A stretch of DNA of 64,000 bases from Acidobacteriaceae bacterium (GCA_030037545.1 JASHRF010000012.1:1-64000); one strand, 5' to 3'. Positions 17,887 through 26,862 are shown, counted from the first letter of the stretch. Notes: generated by a model from the sequence alone, not told the origin. A program made the numbers and translations.

Positions 17887-18993
17887 ATGGGCTTGTTGAA
17901 GGAATTGCTGAAACCTCTTGCGGAAGATGGCGCGGCCCTGACGCGCGAGCAGGCGTCCGCTGTGCTCGATGAGATACTGAGCGGCAACGTGCCGGAAGTT
18001 GAGATCGCGGCTCTGGTAACGGTTTTGGCTACGCGCGGCGAGCAGGCGCCGGAGCTGGCCGGTTTCGTGGACGTGATGCGCGCGCGTTTGACGCCCGTGC
18101 AGCTATCGGCAGCGGAGCGCGATGAGCTGGTAGACGTGGTGGGCACCGGCGGCGGAGGGCCGCCGACGTTCAACATTTCTTCGGGCGCGGCATTAGTGGC
18201 CGCCGCGGCCGGCGCCAAAGTAGCCAAGCACGGCAATCGTGCCATGACCTCGCGCTGCGGCTCAGCGGATGTATTGGAAGCGCTGGGCGTGCCCATCAAC
18301 CTCGGCCCCGAGCGCGCGGTCGAATGCCTGCGCGAGACCGGCTTCATGTTTCTCTTCGCGCCTCTGTATCATCCGGCCATGAAAGCCATGGCTCCGCTGC
18401 GGCGCGCGCTGGGTTTCCGAACCATCTTCAATTTATGCGGGCCGCTCACCAACCCGGCCGGCGCGCGTTCGCAGGTGATCGGCGTTCTCGCTCCCAGCAA
18501 GGTGCTGCTGGTGGGACGCACCCTGGCCAGCCTGGGCGCACGGCGCGCCTTCGTAGTGCACGGCACCGATGGAATGGATGAGCTGACCACCACCGGCGAG
18601 AGCGTGGTGGCGCGCATCGAGGAGCGTGTCGACGAACGCGAACAGCGCGAGGACCGCTCCGGCCGGGACGGCCACGCCAAGCCCGCCGAATCCACGCTCA
18701 AGGCCGCGCGCATCACGCCGGAGATGGCGGGCTTGCCGCGCGCCACGCTCGATGAGTTCACGGGCGGCGACATCCAGAGCAACGTGGCCATTCTCACCGA
18801 CGTGCTCACCGGCATTATGGGCCCACGCCGCGACATTGTGCTGCTGAACGCTGCCGCGGCGCTGGTGGCCGTGGGCATGGCCGGCGACCTGAAAGAAGGC
18901 GTGGCCATGGGCGCCGAGGCCGTCGACTCCGGCCAGGCTGCGGCCACGCTCGCCAAGCTGCGCCAGTTCGGGGCCAGGTACGGGCCGCAGTAG
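17887..18993 (+). CDS. trpD: Anthranilate phosphoribosyltransferase
   Basis: 368 residues; it transfers phosphoribose from PRPP to anthranilate in tryptophan synthesis. The PRPP loop VGTGGGGPPTFNISS (near 80), KHGNRAMTSRCGSADVLEALG and FLFAPLYHPAMK are present, with GPLTNPA further on. Between residues about 240 and 275 there is a highly charged insertion (ERVDEREQREDRSGRDGHAK) longer than in typical TrpD. The start ATG 17887 lies in a small palindrome ACCATGGAATGGT and has a weak ribosome site. It stands alone, divergent from sucCD, not in a trp operon. Confidence 0.95.
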   Translation: MGLLKELLKPLAEDGAALTREQASAVLDEILSGNVPEVEIAALVTVLATRGEQAPELAGFVDVMRARLTPVQLSAAERDELVDVVGTGGGGPPTFNISSGAALVAAAAGAKVAKHGNRAMTSRCGSADVLEALGVPINLGPERAVECLRETGFMFLFAPLYHPAMKAMAPLRRALGFRTIFNLCGPLTNPAGARSQVIGVLAPSKVLLVGRTLASLGARRAFVVHGTDGMDELTTTGESVVARIEERVDEREQREDRSGRDGHAKPAESTLKAARITPEMAGLPRATLDEFTGGDIQSNVAILTDVLTGIMGPRRDIVLLNAAAALVAVGMAGDLKEGVAMGAEAVDSGQAAATLAKLRQFGARYGPQ

Positions 18994-19374
18994 TGTGGCC
19001 GTTGAGCCCAAACAAACTAATTCGAACAGCAAGCGTCTACTCCGTCTTTCCCATTCAAGAAGAACCGCGCTCGGAATCGCAGTAGCCCCGGGCTTCCGGC
19101 GAGACGGCGCGAGTGTATCTACGAGAGCAACGAGACAGCAAGCGCCAGGACGACCCACCCGGCGGGAGCGAATTCCTGGAGCATTGCGGCCGAAACAGCC
19201 GGCGGCGCTGCAGCGAGCCGCGCACGGCCAGCAGCGCAGCCGGAGCTATCTCCACTGCCGCATAGCCGAAGACGCCCGCGGCCAGTGCGAAGCCGGGAAG
19301 AATGCGCTTCCACGGAGACAGAATCGCGCGGGCGCGACGGCTTCGTCGCGCGCACCCCGCAGGTCAAGTAGCGG
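18994..19374. other. Intergenic region, no recognised gene
   Basis: About 380 bases between trpD (+) and a minus-strand gene. Open frames here are Arg/Ser/Pro-rich and lack ribosome sites. The GC-rich stretch GGGCGCGACGGCTTCGTCGCGC near 19329 contains a short stem. Nothing else stands out. Confidence 0.35.
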
Positions 19375-20259
19375 CTATTTCTGCTTGCTCTGCCCCTGCG
19401 GCTGCTGCTGGTTCTGCTGCCCATTCTGGTTAATAGCCTGGCCGTTGTAGATGATGGTCGAGGTTGAGCCGAAGCGCTTGTAGTCGGTGTACTTCACCAC
19501 GTCGCGGATGTGCACGTCCTGATCCATGTAGCCGTAGCCGCCGGTGAAGTGCAGAACGCCCTCGCCCTTGGTGTAGACCGGGAACCAATAGTGGCCGTCG
19601 ATCTGCTGCCGCCAGGTCATAAACGGCGGATGCAGATCCTCCTGGCCCTTCTTGGTGTCGTCGGGAACCATGTGCCCGTCGGTGACCACGATTTGCAAGT
19701 CCTTGGCGTCAACCCAGATGCGCCCGTCGAGATACCGCTCGTGTTTTTCAATCCTCGTGGGGGTCACGTCGAAGACGTAGCACTCCAGCTCGTCCACTTT
19801 CTGCCGGCCCACATAATGAATGTTGTACTTGGGCACGTCCTCGGTGGTGAGCACAAACGGATAGCCGTGCTCGATGTCCTGCAAGTCGGAAGGCGACATC
19901 ATCACCCGGGTGAGGGTGCTGGGCGGCGCGTCGACCACCTTCTCCATGCGCGCCCCGGTGGGATCGAAGATCACGTCGTCAACCTCGTACCACTCGCCGT
20001 CCACCTTATTCGTATCGTCGTCGATGGTGTCCACGCGCGCGATGCGCCGGTAAGTATAGTGGTTCAGCGCTTCCCGAAACTCGGTTTCCTTGGCGGAGAA
20101 CTCCTTTATGATCTGATCGGGTGGAACAGAGGGTGGAGTCAGGTCCATGTGCCCGAAGCCGGAATCGAGTGGCATGGGCGTAAAGCTATCCTGCTGCGCC
20201 GGCAGCGCAACGGCGCATCCCATGGCCAAAACCAGGATCATCCACCAACGGTTGCGCAT
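19375..20259 (-). CDS. Secreted hypothetical protein (294 aa)
   Basis: Start at ATG 20259 has a perfect AGGAGG site 8 bases upstream; 29 further codons are open upstream but unlikely to be used. The N-terminus MRNRWWMILVLAMGCAVALPAQQ is a signal peptide. The mature part is soluble and rich in beta strands (YTYRRIARVDTID, YVFDVTPTRIEKHERYLDGR, IWVDAKDLQIVVTDGHMVPD), which recalls the LolA-like outer-membrane lipoprotein-sorting fold, but that is only a resemblance. The C-terminus is a Gln/Asn/Lys tail. Probably periplasmic; function unknown. Confidence 0.7.
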   Translation of the reverse strand: MRNRWWMILVLAMGCAVALPAQQDSFTPMPLDSGFGHMDLTPPSVPPDQIIKEFSAKETEFREALNHYTYRRIARVDTIDDDTNKVDGEWYEVDDVIFDPTGARMEKVVDAPPSTLTRVMMSPSDLQDIEHGYPFVLTTEDVPKYNIHYVGRQKVDELECYVFDVTPTRIEKHERYLDGRIWVDAKDLQIVVTDGHMVPDDTKKGQEDLHPPFMTWRQQIDGHYWFPVYTKGEGVLHFTGGYGYMDQDVHIRDVVKYTDYKRFGSTSTIIYNGQAINQNGQQNQQQPQGQSKQK

Positions 20260-20521
20260 TGCGATTGCCTCCTGTACGGCTCCCGGTGGAGACCAGGGGG
20301 AACCGGAAGCCGGTTTTGCGAACGCCATCTGCAACTTTAGACGCATTGCCGCACCTTCGGGGAGAGGAAAGAGTCATAAGTGCGGAGAATCGCGTTCGCA
20401 GGGTCTCTGCCTTCCCGGTCCCGGAGACCGTGTTGCGGAATCCTCGAGCAGGGCCATGAGTCCGGATAGCCCAGAATAGAGGGAACTCTCCGCCTTGAAG
20501 GGGAAGGAGATAAGCGCCTCC

Positions 20522-22558
20522 ATGCCCGATACCTTTCATGCTCCGGCGCTGATCCTGATCGCGCTCCTGCTCCCCGCATTTGGATATATATACCACCGCT
20601 TCCGCGACACGCGCACGCTGCTCTGGCTGCTGGGCTTCCTGTTTTCGCTCGCCGCTATGCTTCTGCTTTACCCCGGTGGCTCCGATGCTCGATTCCCCTG
20701 GATGGCCGCGGCCGGGCAGACCGCATTCCTGGTCGGAACGGCCATGTTCCTGGCCTCGCTCTCCCCGCTCGGATTTCGACTCGGACGGGTGCACGTCCTC
20801 TATGTTGTCCCCTACACCGTCCCCCTGGTCATCTATTCGATGCTGCTGTATGGCGTGTATGGCGGTCAGCCGCCGCACATCGTGCTTGTGGCCCTGTTTC
20901 CAGCGCTAGGGGCCATCAGTCTGGCGGTGTGCTTTCTATGGGGCGCCGTTCCATACTCCATGCCTCCCTGGCTGGGCATTGCAGGCTGCATTTTGGTGGG
21001 CGACGCGGCTTATTGGGTTTTCTTTACTTTCGGAGCTTCCCAGGCCCTGCTCTTTGTTGAGGGCGCCAACCTGCTGATGGCCGCGCTGCTGGTGGTCTTC
21101 GTCTTCCGGCGTCCATCGCCCGGCGTGGCGCTTAGCTTTCTGGGATTTGCGGCGTGGTCGCTGACCGCCATCCGCATCTTCCCCGCCATCGCGCTGCAGC
21201 CAAAAGCCGATTTCCATCTGCTTCAGGTCGTCATCCTTGGCAAAGTGGTGGCGGCCACCGGTATGATCTTGCTGGCGCTCGAGGACGAGGTGGCCGCCAA
21301 CCGGGCGGCAGGCGTGCGCGAGCGCCGGGCGCGGCTGGAGCTCGAAGCGTATACGCGATTGATGCTGTCGCGGCGCCGGGTGCAGGATTTCGATCAGCAG
21401 GCGCCCGATATCTGCGAGGCCGTGGCCACGCACAGCCGCTTCCGGCTGGCGGCGTTGCTGTTGCATAGCGGCGGCCGCTACCAGCTGGCCGGCTCCGCGG
21501 GGCTTGACGCCGCAACCGCCAAGGCTCTCGACGATCTGGCCGCGCGTCTGCCCGCCACAGGCTTTCTCGCCGCCGGCTCGGCTCCTCCGGCTGTGGAGGA
21601 CAGCCAGACCGTGCTGCTCGACCTGGAGCCATGGCTCTGTCCCGGCGACGACCTGAAGCGCCTGGGCTTGACCCGCGTGCTCGCCGTGCCCATGCTCAAT
21701 CGCTCGGTCACCGAAGGCGCCCTGCTTCTGGCCGGCATGCGCCCCGACGCGCAAAGAACTCTCCCCGGCACCTGCGGCGATGCGCTCCGGCCCGAAGACT
21801 TGCTGCCCATCGAGATGCTCACTGTCCGTCTGCAGGCCACGCGCAGCCAGACCATGATGTTCGAGAAGCTGATAGATTCTGAAAAATTTGGCCATCTTGG
21901 CCAACTGGCCGCCAGCGTCACGCAGCAGCTCAACAACCCGTTGACCGTGATCCTGGGTTATGCGTCGCTGCTCGAAGGAACTGCGGCGCTCGAAACGCAG
22001 GACCGCAGGGCAGTGGAGTCTATCCTCACCGAGGCGCGTCATATGCGCGGCACGCTCGAAAGTCTGGGCCGCATTGCGCGCCCGCAGAGTGACGTGATGA
22101 CCGCCGTCTCAGTTGTTGAATTGCTGTCTGACCTGGGGCAGCTGCATCGTCCGGAGTTTCTTGAGCGCTCCATCGAGTTCCGCCTGAGCCTAGCGTCCAA
22201 CCTGCCCCGCGTCCTGTGCAGCGCGCAGCAGTTGCGCCAGGCTGTCCGCCATTGCCTGCAATTTGCCATGGACGCGACGGCCAGCTCCGCCGCGGCCGAC
22301 GATGAGCCGCGTATCATCCGCCTGGAAGCAGCCACTGAGGGTAATCTGGTGCAGATTCTGATTGCTCACTCGGGGCCAGGATTCGCGGACCCGGAGCGGG
22401 CTTTCGATCCCTTCATGCCACCGCGGGCCGGCGGCGAGTCTACCGGGCTCGGCCTGAGCCTCTGCGCAACAATCCTGCGCGACAACGACGGCCGCGCCTC
22501 GGCCGTCAACCTGGAGCCCCAGGGCGCAGCCATCATTCTGGAGCTGAAGGCGGCGTAA
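20522..22558 (+). CDS. Membrane sensor histidine kinase homologue with degenerate catalytic motifs
   Basis: 678 residues from ATG 20522; a TTG at 20495 is an alternative start. Order: N-terminal membrane domain of about seven helices (1-220), a coiled linker (ALEDEVAANRAAGVRERRAR), a GAF-like sensor region (about 270-430), then dimerisation/phosphoacceptor and ATPase domains. The H-box reads ASVTQQLNNPLTVILGYASL, with Gln where the phosphorylated His of xAHExNNPL should be. The N-box reads RHCLQFAMDAT, lacking the catalytic Asn. The G1 box reads HSGPGF instead of DNGPG. The G2 box TGLGLSLC is kept. It is therefore probably a non-phosphorylating pseudokinase. No response regulator is adjacent. 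Confidence 0.8.
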   Translation: MPDTFHAPALILIALLLPAFGYIYHRFRDTRTLLWLLGFLFSLAAMLLLYPGGSDARFPWMAAAGQTAFLVGTAMFLASLSPLGFRLGRVHVLYVVPYTVPLVIYSMLLYGVYGGQPPHIVLVALFPALGAISLAVCFLWGAVPYSMPPWLGIAGCILVGDAAYWVFFTFGASQALLFVEGANLLMAALLVVFVFRRPSPGVALSFLGFAAWSLTAIRIFPAIALQPKADFHLLQVVILGKVVAATGMILLALEDEVAANRAAGVRERRARLELEAYTRLMLSRRRVQDFDQQAPDICEAVATHSRFRLAALLLHSGGRYQLAGSAGLDAATAKALDDLAARLPATGFLAAGSAPPAVEDSQTVLLDLEPWLCPGDDLKRLGLTRVLAVPMLNRSVTEGALLLAGMRPDAQRTLPGTCGDALRPEDLLPIEMLTVRLQATRSQTMMFEKLIDSEKFGHLGQLAASVTQQLNNPLTVILGYASLLEGTAALETQDRRAVESILTEARHMRGTLESLGRIARPQSDVMTAVSVVELLSDLGQLHRPEFLERSIEFRLSLASNLPRVLCSAQQLRQAVRHCLQFAMDATASSAAADDEPRIIRLEAATEGNLVQILIAHSGPGFADPERAFDPFMPPRAGGESTGLGLSLCATILRDNDGRASAVNLEPQGAAIILELKAA

Positions 22559-22639
22559 ACCCGCTCTAGCGGTGCTGACCGCAACCGCGCCAAGAGCATT
22601 TCCGCGGCTTCTCCCGCCAATCCGTAAAATAAGAAATGG

Positions 22640-24790
22640 ATGGCTTTCACCGAACAATACGACGTAGCCGTAGTAGGCGCGGGCCACGCGGGATGCGAGG
22701 CCGCCATGGCCGCGGCCCGCATGGGCCTGAAAACCGCGCTCATCACCATGAATCTTGACCTGATTGCGCAGATGAGCTGTAACCCCGCCATCGGCGGCGT
22801 GGCCAAGGGCCACCTGGTGCGCGAAGTGGACGCCCTGGGCGGCATCATGGGCGAAGTTGCCGACGCCGTTGGCATCCAGTTCCGCCTGCTTAACTCTTCG
22901 CGCGGCCCCGCGGTGTGGAGTCCGCGCGCCCAGTGCGATAAGCAGCTCTACCGCGTGAAGATGCGCGAAGTACTAGAGTCACAGCCGGGACTGCATATCC
23001 GCCAGGCGGAGGTCGTCGACCTGGTCATCGAAGAACAGGAATCAGGGATCGGAGATCAGGAAACGGACCTTGGTGCCCCAGATCCCGATTCTGGGACCTG
23101 GGAAGCCGCGACTCTCGACGGGACCCCCGAGCTCCCGCGCCCCACGCGCCCGCACGGACGCGTCCTCGGCCTCAAGCTTCGCGATGGCCGCCGCCTCATA
23201 GCCGGCGCCACCATCATCACCACCGGAACCTTCCTGAACGGACTGATCCACTGCGGCGAAGAACGCTATCCCGCCGGGCGCAGCGGCGAGCCGGCCAGCG
23301 TGCTGCTGGGTGAAGCCCTTCGCGCTCTTGGGCTTCGCACTTGCAGGCTCAAAACCGGAACGCCGCCGCGTCTCGATGGCCGCACCATCCGCTGGAACGC
23401 ATTCGAAGAACAGCCCGGCGACGCCGATCCCACGCCTTTCAGCTTCCGCACCAAAAAAATTGTGCAGCCGCAAGTGAGCTGCCACATCGCCTTCACTACG
23501 CCTGAGACGCTACGCCTCATCCGCGAAAACGTGCATCGCTCGGCCATGTACTCAGGGCGCATCGAAGGCATCGGCCCTCGCTACTGCCCATCGATCGAAG
23601 ACAAGATCGTCAAGTTCCCTGACAAGACCCAGCACCAGTTTTTCCTCGAGCCCGAGGGCCTGAACACGCACGAAGTCTACGTGAACGGCATGTCCACCTC
23701 GCTGCCCATGGAGGTGCAGTGGCAGATCGTGCACTCCATTCCCGGCCTCGACCACGCGGAGATGCTGCGTCCTGGCTACGCCATCGAATACGACAGCGTG
23801 GATGCCACTGAGCTCGATCGCACCCTGCGTGTGAAATCAATGGAGGGTCTCTATCTGGCCGGGCAGATCAACGGCACCAGCGGGTACGAGGAGGCTGCGT
23901 GCCAGGGCATCATGGCGGGCATTAACGCGGCGCTGTGGCTCAAGGGCCAGCCGCACTTCACCATGGATCGCAGCCAGGGTTACACCGGCATTCTCATCGA
24001 CGATCTGATCTCCAAAGGCACCAACGAGCCCTATCGCATGTTCACCTCGCGCGCCGAATTCCGCCTTCACCTGCGCATCGACAACGCCGACCGCCGCCTC
24101 ACGCCGGAGGGCCGCCGCCTGGGATTGATCAACGATGAAGCGTGGGCAGAGTATGAGCGCAAGCAGGCGCGCATGGCCGCGCTGGAACGGCTGCTCGTCT
24201 CCGGCAAGGTCGATGCCGAGCGGCTGGAGCGCGCCGGCTTTAGCGGGCTCACCGCAACTGCGGGCCTCACGTGGGCGCAACTGCTCAAGCGGCCCGAAGT
24301 CACCATCGAGCCGCTGCTCGTCGCGCTCAGCGGTCAGCTCCGCAACGATCCGCCGCTAGCCCAATTCGCCACCGAGCCTGCCCACTCCACTCTCGAGTCA
24401 CTCGACGCTTGTCATCCTGAGAGAAGCGAAGGATCTGCGGGTGCTTTTTCCGGCGGCGGGACGGCGGATCCAACTGGCCTCTCCATCGAGCGCGCCGTCA
24501 TACGCAACGAAGCCCGCGCCGTCGAAACGGAGATCAAATTTGCCGGTTATCTCGAGCAACAGAAGAAGTCGATTGAAAAACTGAAGGCCGCCGAATCCGT
24601 CTCCATTCCCGAGTGGCTCGAATACCGCATCATCAGCGGCCTCTCGCGCGAGATGCAGGAGAAGCTGGAGCGTGTACGCCCCGGCACCATTGGCCAGGCC
24701 AGCCGCATTCCCGGCGTCACTCCCGCCGCGCTCAGCCTGGTGCATGTTTCGATTAAAGTGCAGGGCGCGAAGCGCGCGATTGCGGGCTGA
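22640..24790 (+). CDS. mnmG: tRNA uridine 5-carboxymethylaminomethyl modification enzyme MnmG
   Basis: 716 residues, about 80 longer than typical MnmG. The FAD-dependent enzyme acts with MnmE to modify wobble uridine 34 of tRNA. Visible: FAD-binding [55 protein letters not shown], and [19 protein letters not shown]. The C-terminal helical domain ends [12 protein letters not shown]. The extra length comes largely from two repeat-derived insertions: [13 protein letters not shown] residues near 134-145, and [13 protein letters not shown] near 591-603, encoded by a GTCATCCTGAG repeat. Both keep the frame and lie outside the recognised motifs, so the enzyme may still function. Confidence 0.95.
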   Translation: MAFTEQYDVAVVGAGHAGCEAAMAAARMGLKTALITMNLDLIAQMSCNPAIGGVAKGHLVREVDALGGIMGEVADAVGIQFRLLNSSRGPAVWSPRAQCDKQLYRVKMREVLESQPGLHIRQAEVVDLVIEEQESGIGDQETDLGAPDPDSGTWEAATLDGTPELPRPTRPHGRVLGLKLRDGRRLIAGATIITTGTFLNGLIHCGEERYPAGRSGEPASVLLGEALRALGLRTCRLKTGTPPRLDGRTIRWNAFEEQPGDADPTPFSFRTKKIVQPQVSCHIAFTTPETLRLIRENVHRSAMYSGRIEGIGPRYCPSIEDKIVKFPDKTQHQFFLEPEGLNTHEVYVNGMSTSLPMEVQWQIVHSIPGLDHAEMLRPGYAIEYDSVDATELDRTLRVKSMEGLYLAGQINGTSGYEEAACQGIMAGINAALWLKGQPHFTMDRSQGYTGILIDDLISKGTNEPYRMFTSRAEFRLHLRIDNADRRLTPEGRRLGLINDEAWAEYERKQARMAALERLLVSGKVDAERLERAGFSGLTATAGLTWAQLLKRPEVTIEPLLVALSGQLRNDPPLAQFATEPAHSTLESLDACHPERSEGSAGAFSGGGTADPTGLSIERAVIRNEARAVETEIKFAGYLEQQKKSIEKLKAAESVSIPEWLEYRIISGLSREMQEKLERVRPGTIGQASRIPGVTPAALSLVHVSIKVQGAKRAIAG
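23036..23067 (+). repeat. ATCAGGGATC-type word tract inside mnmG
   Basis: GGAATCAGGGATCGGAGATC followed by AGGAAAC matches the intergenic word tracts elsewhere in the window (for example GATCCCTGATCCCTG on the other strand at about 43300). It is translated in frame as [10 protein letters not shown] in a region where MnmG proteins are normally shorter. Confidence 0.5.
24411..24440 (+). repeat. GTCATCCTGAG..GAAGGATCTGC repeat inside mnmG (encodes HPERSEGSA)
   Basis: GTCATCCTGAGAGAAGCGAA followed by GGATCTGCGG differs at only three positions from the intergenic copy at 35523-35552 (GTCATCCTGAGCGGAGCGAA, GGATCTGCAG). In the mnmG frame it gives [11 protein letters not shown]. It is an in-frame invasion of a normally intergenic repeat. 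Confidence 0.8.
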
Positions 24791-24838
24791 GACTCACAAC
24801 TGAAGGCGGCACACGCGCCCCACAATTTGTCATCCTAA

Positions 24839-24960
24839 AGCCTGTTATTAACCTTGTGGTAAGTCGCGCAGAATCAACAGTTTACAGAGATTAGGCTGAA
24901 TTCTATTTTGTTCACAAGTGCTTTTGAATCAGTAGATTGCAAAAAAGTTAATAACAGGCT
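24839..24960. mobile_element. 122-bp MITE related to the IS5-family element at the window start
   Basis: Perfect 14-bp terminal inverted repeats AGCCTGTTATTAAC (24839-24852) and GTTAATAACAGGCT (24947-24960) are flanked by the direct repeat CTAA (24835-24838 and 24961-24964). The terminal sequence is identical to the end of the IS5-family element at 293-306. The AT-rich interior has no coding capacity. The element interrupts a diverged GTCATCCT..AAGCGG..GATCTGCGC repeat between mnmG and the DUF4440 gene. Confidence 0.85.
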
Positions 24961-25044
24961 CTAAGCGGTCGGAGAGAGCCGAAAGTCTCCCCGAGCTTGT
25001 CGAAAGGGATCTGCGCTTCCTTTCGTGCTTTTACGTTCGATAGC

Positions 25045-25626
25045 TCATTGCGAGTTTTTATCGCTGCGCGACAAGAACGGGATGTGAAAGGGCTCTTCGG
25101 CCGTGGAGGATTTCTTCTGTTTTCCCTGCATCTCCTGGCGTAACGTGGTGCGCTGGGAGTTGATGCACATCCAGCCGCCGTGGGTGCGCTCGAAGACGTG
25201 TGTGAACACGCCCTTTTCCTCCACCGGTTTTCCGTTCAAATTATGGCGCAGCATATAGGTGCCGTTGGCTACGGCGATATCGCCCAGCATGCGCACCGTG
25301 ATTACCTTCTGCGAGAGCCACAGGCTCTTGTCTTCGGTGGTAATGACCTGCACCACCTGCTGGTTGCGCGTGGTGATGTCGCCATTGGCAGCCACATCCA
25401 TAAACAGCGGCGAAAGCACATTCTCCAGCCCGTACTGGTCATGCTGGTTCACGGCCGTTGACCAGGCGTCCTCGATCTTCTGGAACTGCTGGACCTCGGG
25501 GCTGGCGGTTGTAGTCACGGCCGGCTGCTGCGTAGCTGTGGATGCGGTGGGGTCGGGGGCCGAACTCTGGGCTGCGGCAGACCAGGAAACAAGCACAACA
25601 GAGAGGCAGACAAGAAAGCGGTTCAT
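25045..25626 (-). CDS. Secreted DUF4440/SnoaL-like protein
   Basis: 193 residues from ATG 25626; upstream in-frame Met codons (25674, 25728) would give no better signal. MNRFLVCLSVVLVSWSAAAQ is a signal peptide, followed by a Ser/Thr/Pro-rich stretch. The domain EVQQFQKIEDAWSTAVNQHD, then VLSPLFMDVAANGDITTRNQ and GTYMLRHNLNGKPVEEKGVF resembles the cone-shaped NTF2-like fold of DUF4440. GWMCINSQRTTLRQ closes the domain. A small-ligand binding or enzymatic role in the periplasm is possible; the substrate is unknown. Confidence 0.75.
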   Translation of the reverse strand: MNRFLVCLSVVLVSWSAAAQSSAPDPTASTATQQPAVTTTASPEVQQFQKIEDAWSTAVNQHDQYGLENVLSPLFMDVAANGDITTRNQQVVQVITTEDKSLWLSQKVITVRMLGDIAVANGTYMLRHNLNGKPVEEKGVFTHVFERTHGGWMCINSQRTTLRQEMQGKQKKSSTAEEPFHIPFLSRSDKNSQ

Positions 25627-25820
25627 AGGCGAAAGGGTGCTCCCACATGAACGGGTAAGCGCTAGCACGATCATATCCCTTTGGACTATGGGAAAGCGAC
25701 GGAGGAAAGCGCAAGGCTGAGGGACCAAGGAAAAGGAAACAGGGAATGAGAGAACAAGAATTATCGCAATTTGCGAGGACTAAACTGACCCCTGATCCCT
25801 GATCACTGAAACCTGCTGTT

Positions 25821-26573
25821 TCACGACAGGTTCTGCAGTTTGTCCGGCTGATGAACCGTGATCACGGATTCCTCGATAGAGATCCAGCCGTCCTTGCGGA
25901 ATTGGCCCAGCGTGCGGGTAACGGTTTCGCGGGTGGTGCAGGTCATGGAGGCCATCTCTTCATGAGTCAAGAGCAGCGGGAAGCGGAACTCGCCCTTGTC
26001 CGTGTGCTCGCCGATCTGGTGAGAGAGCTCGAGCAGCAACCGCGCCAAGCGCGTGGCCACCGTCTCAGACAGCGCGATGCGGCAGGCGTCCTGCAGCGCG
26101 AAGCGGTACTCCTGGCAGATGCACTGCACGGCGCGCATCTGCGCCTCCTTGTGGCTGCGCAGGAAATTGAGAAAGCGCTCGCGTTCCACGGGCCGCAACT
26201 GGGCGCTGGTAAGCGATTCGGCTGAAACCTCGTAGACGCCGTGGGAGAGAACGGCGTAAAGGCCGAGCATGGAGCCGGGACCGGCTACACGCACAATCAT
26301 CTGCTTGTCGTCCGCGCGGCCGGCGGTCAGCTTCAGATAACCGGCACAGATCAGATAAAGGCAGCGAGCCTCGTCTCCCTGACTAAAAAGAGAAGCTTCA
26401 GCCGGCAGCGCAATGGTGCTGGTGGCCAGCTCCAGATCGGCCAGCACGGCGCTGCCCAGCGAGCAGAACCAGCCCGGCCGGCGGTTGGAACAGGCTGCGC
26501 ACCCAACCGGGGCAGGCCGCGGCACCTGTGGGGACCGCGTATGCGCTTCCGCCAAAATCTCTACATTCGTCAT
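25821..26573 (-). CDS. CRP/FNR-family transcriptional regulator
   Basis: 250 residues from ATG 26573. The N-terminus has a cysteine cluster GCAACSNRRPGWFCSLG, as in FNR-like proteins that bind a redox cofactor. A cyclic-nucleotide-type effector fold follows (LFSQGDEARCLYLICAGYLK; AGPGSMLGLYAVLS), then a long dimerisation helix and a winged helix-turn-helix LTHEEMASMTCTTRETVTRT. The recognition helix has R-E-T-V-T-R, matching the CRP pattern (TGTGA half sites) rather than FNR (E..SR). It is divergent from the decaheme/porin operon, with two TGTGA-N6-TCAC sites between, so it probably controls that operon and itself in response to oxygen or redox state. Confidence 0.88.
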   Translation of the reverse strand: MTNVEILAEAHTRSPQVPRPAPVGCAACSNRRPGWFCSLGSAVLADLELATSTIALPAEASLFSQGDEARCLYLICAGYLKLTAGRADDKQMIVRVAGPGSMLGLYAVLSHGVYEVSAESLTSAQLRPVERERFLNFLRSHKEAQMRAVQCICQEYRFALQDACRIALSETVATRLARLLLELSHQIGEHTDKGEFRFPLLLTHEEMASMTCTTRETVTRTLGQFRKDGWISIEESVITVHQPDKLQNLS

Positions 26574-26716
26574 CGTCTTGCCCGTTTCGATGCCGATTGA
26601 GCCTCTGCCCACTTGCCCAACCCGCCCCGTCCACAAGGCCCTCGAACTGGGGGGTAGTTGCTTCCCGGAAGAAGGCTTTTGCTTAGCCCAAGTCTGCCCG
26701 AGCCTGTATCCCTTTG

Positions 26717-26736
26717 AATGTGATGGGGCTCACGTT
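26717..26736. promoter_or_regulatory. CRP-type operator, site 1
   Basis: AATGTGA-TGGGGC-TCACGTT, an almost perfect inverted repeat matching the CRP consensus TGTGA-N6-TCACA with symmetrical flanks (AA/TT). It lies between the regulator gene and the decaheme cytochrome gene, about 144 bases from the regulator start and 258 from the cytochrome start. Confidence 0.65.
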
Positions 26737-26846
26737 CCAATGCCGACGCCATCACATGTGACCGCGCGCACAAAACGCTTACCAGAGATCGACCGTAACT
26801 TGTTCACCCAGAGGAAATTCGGTCCAGAATCGTGCGCCTGAAAATG

Positions 26847-26862
26847 TGTGATGAACATCACC
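26847..26862. promoter_or_regulatory. CRP-type operator, site 2
   Basis: TGTGA-TGAACA-TCACC, also readable as GTGAT-N4-ATCAC. It is centred about 140 bases before the decaheme cytochrome start, a position compatible with activation if the transcription start lies about 40-70 bases downstream. Confidence 0.6.

Noticed and set aside
26752..26761. TCACATGTGA palindrome as a third CRP site
   Set aside because: Half sites point the wrong way (TCACA..TGTGA) and spacing is zero, unlike TGTGA-N6-TCACA.
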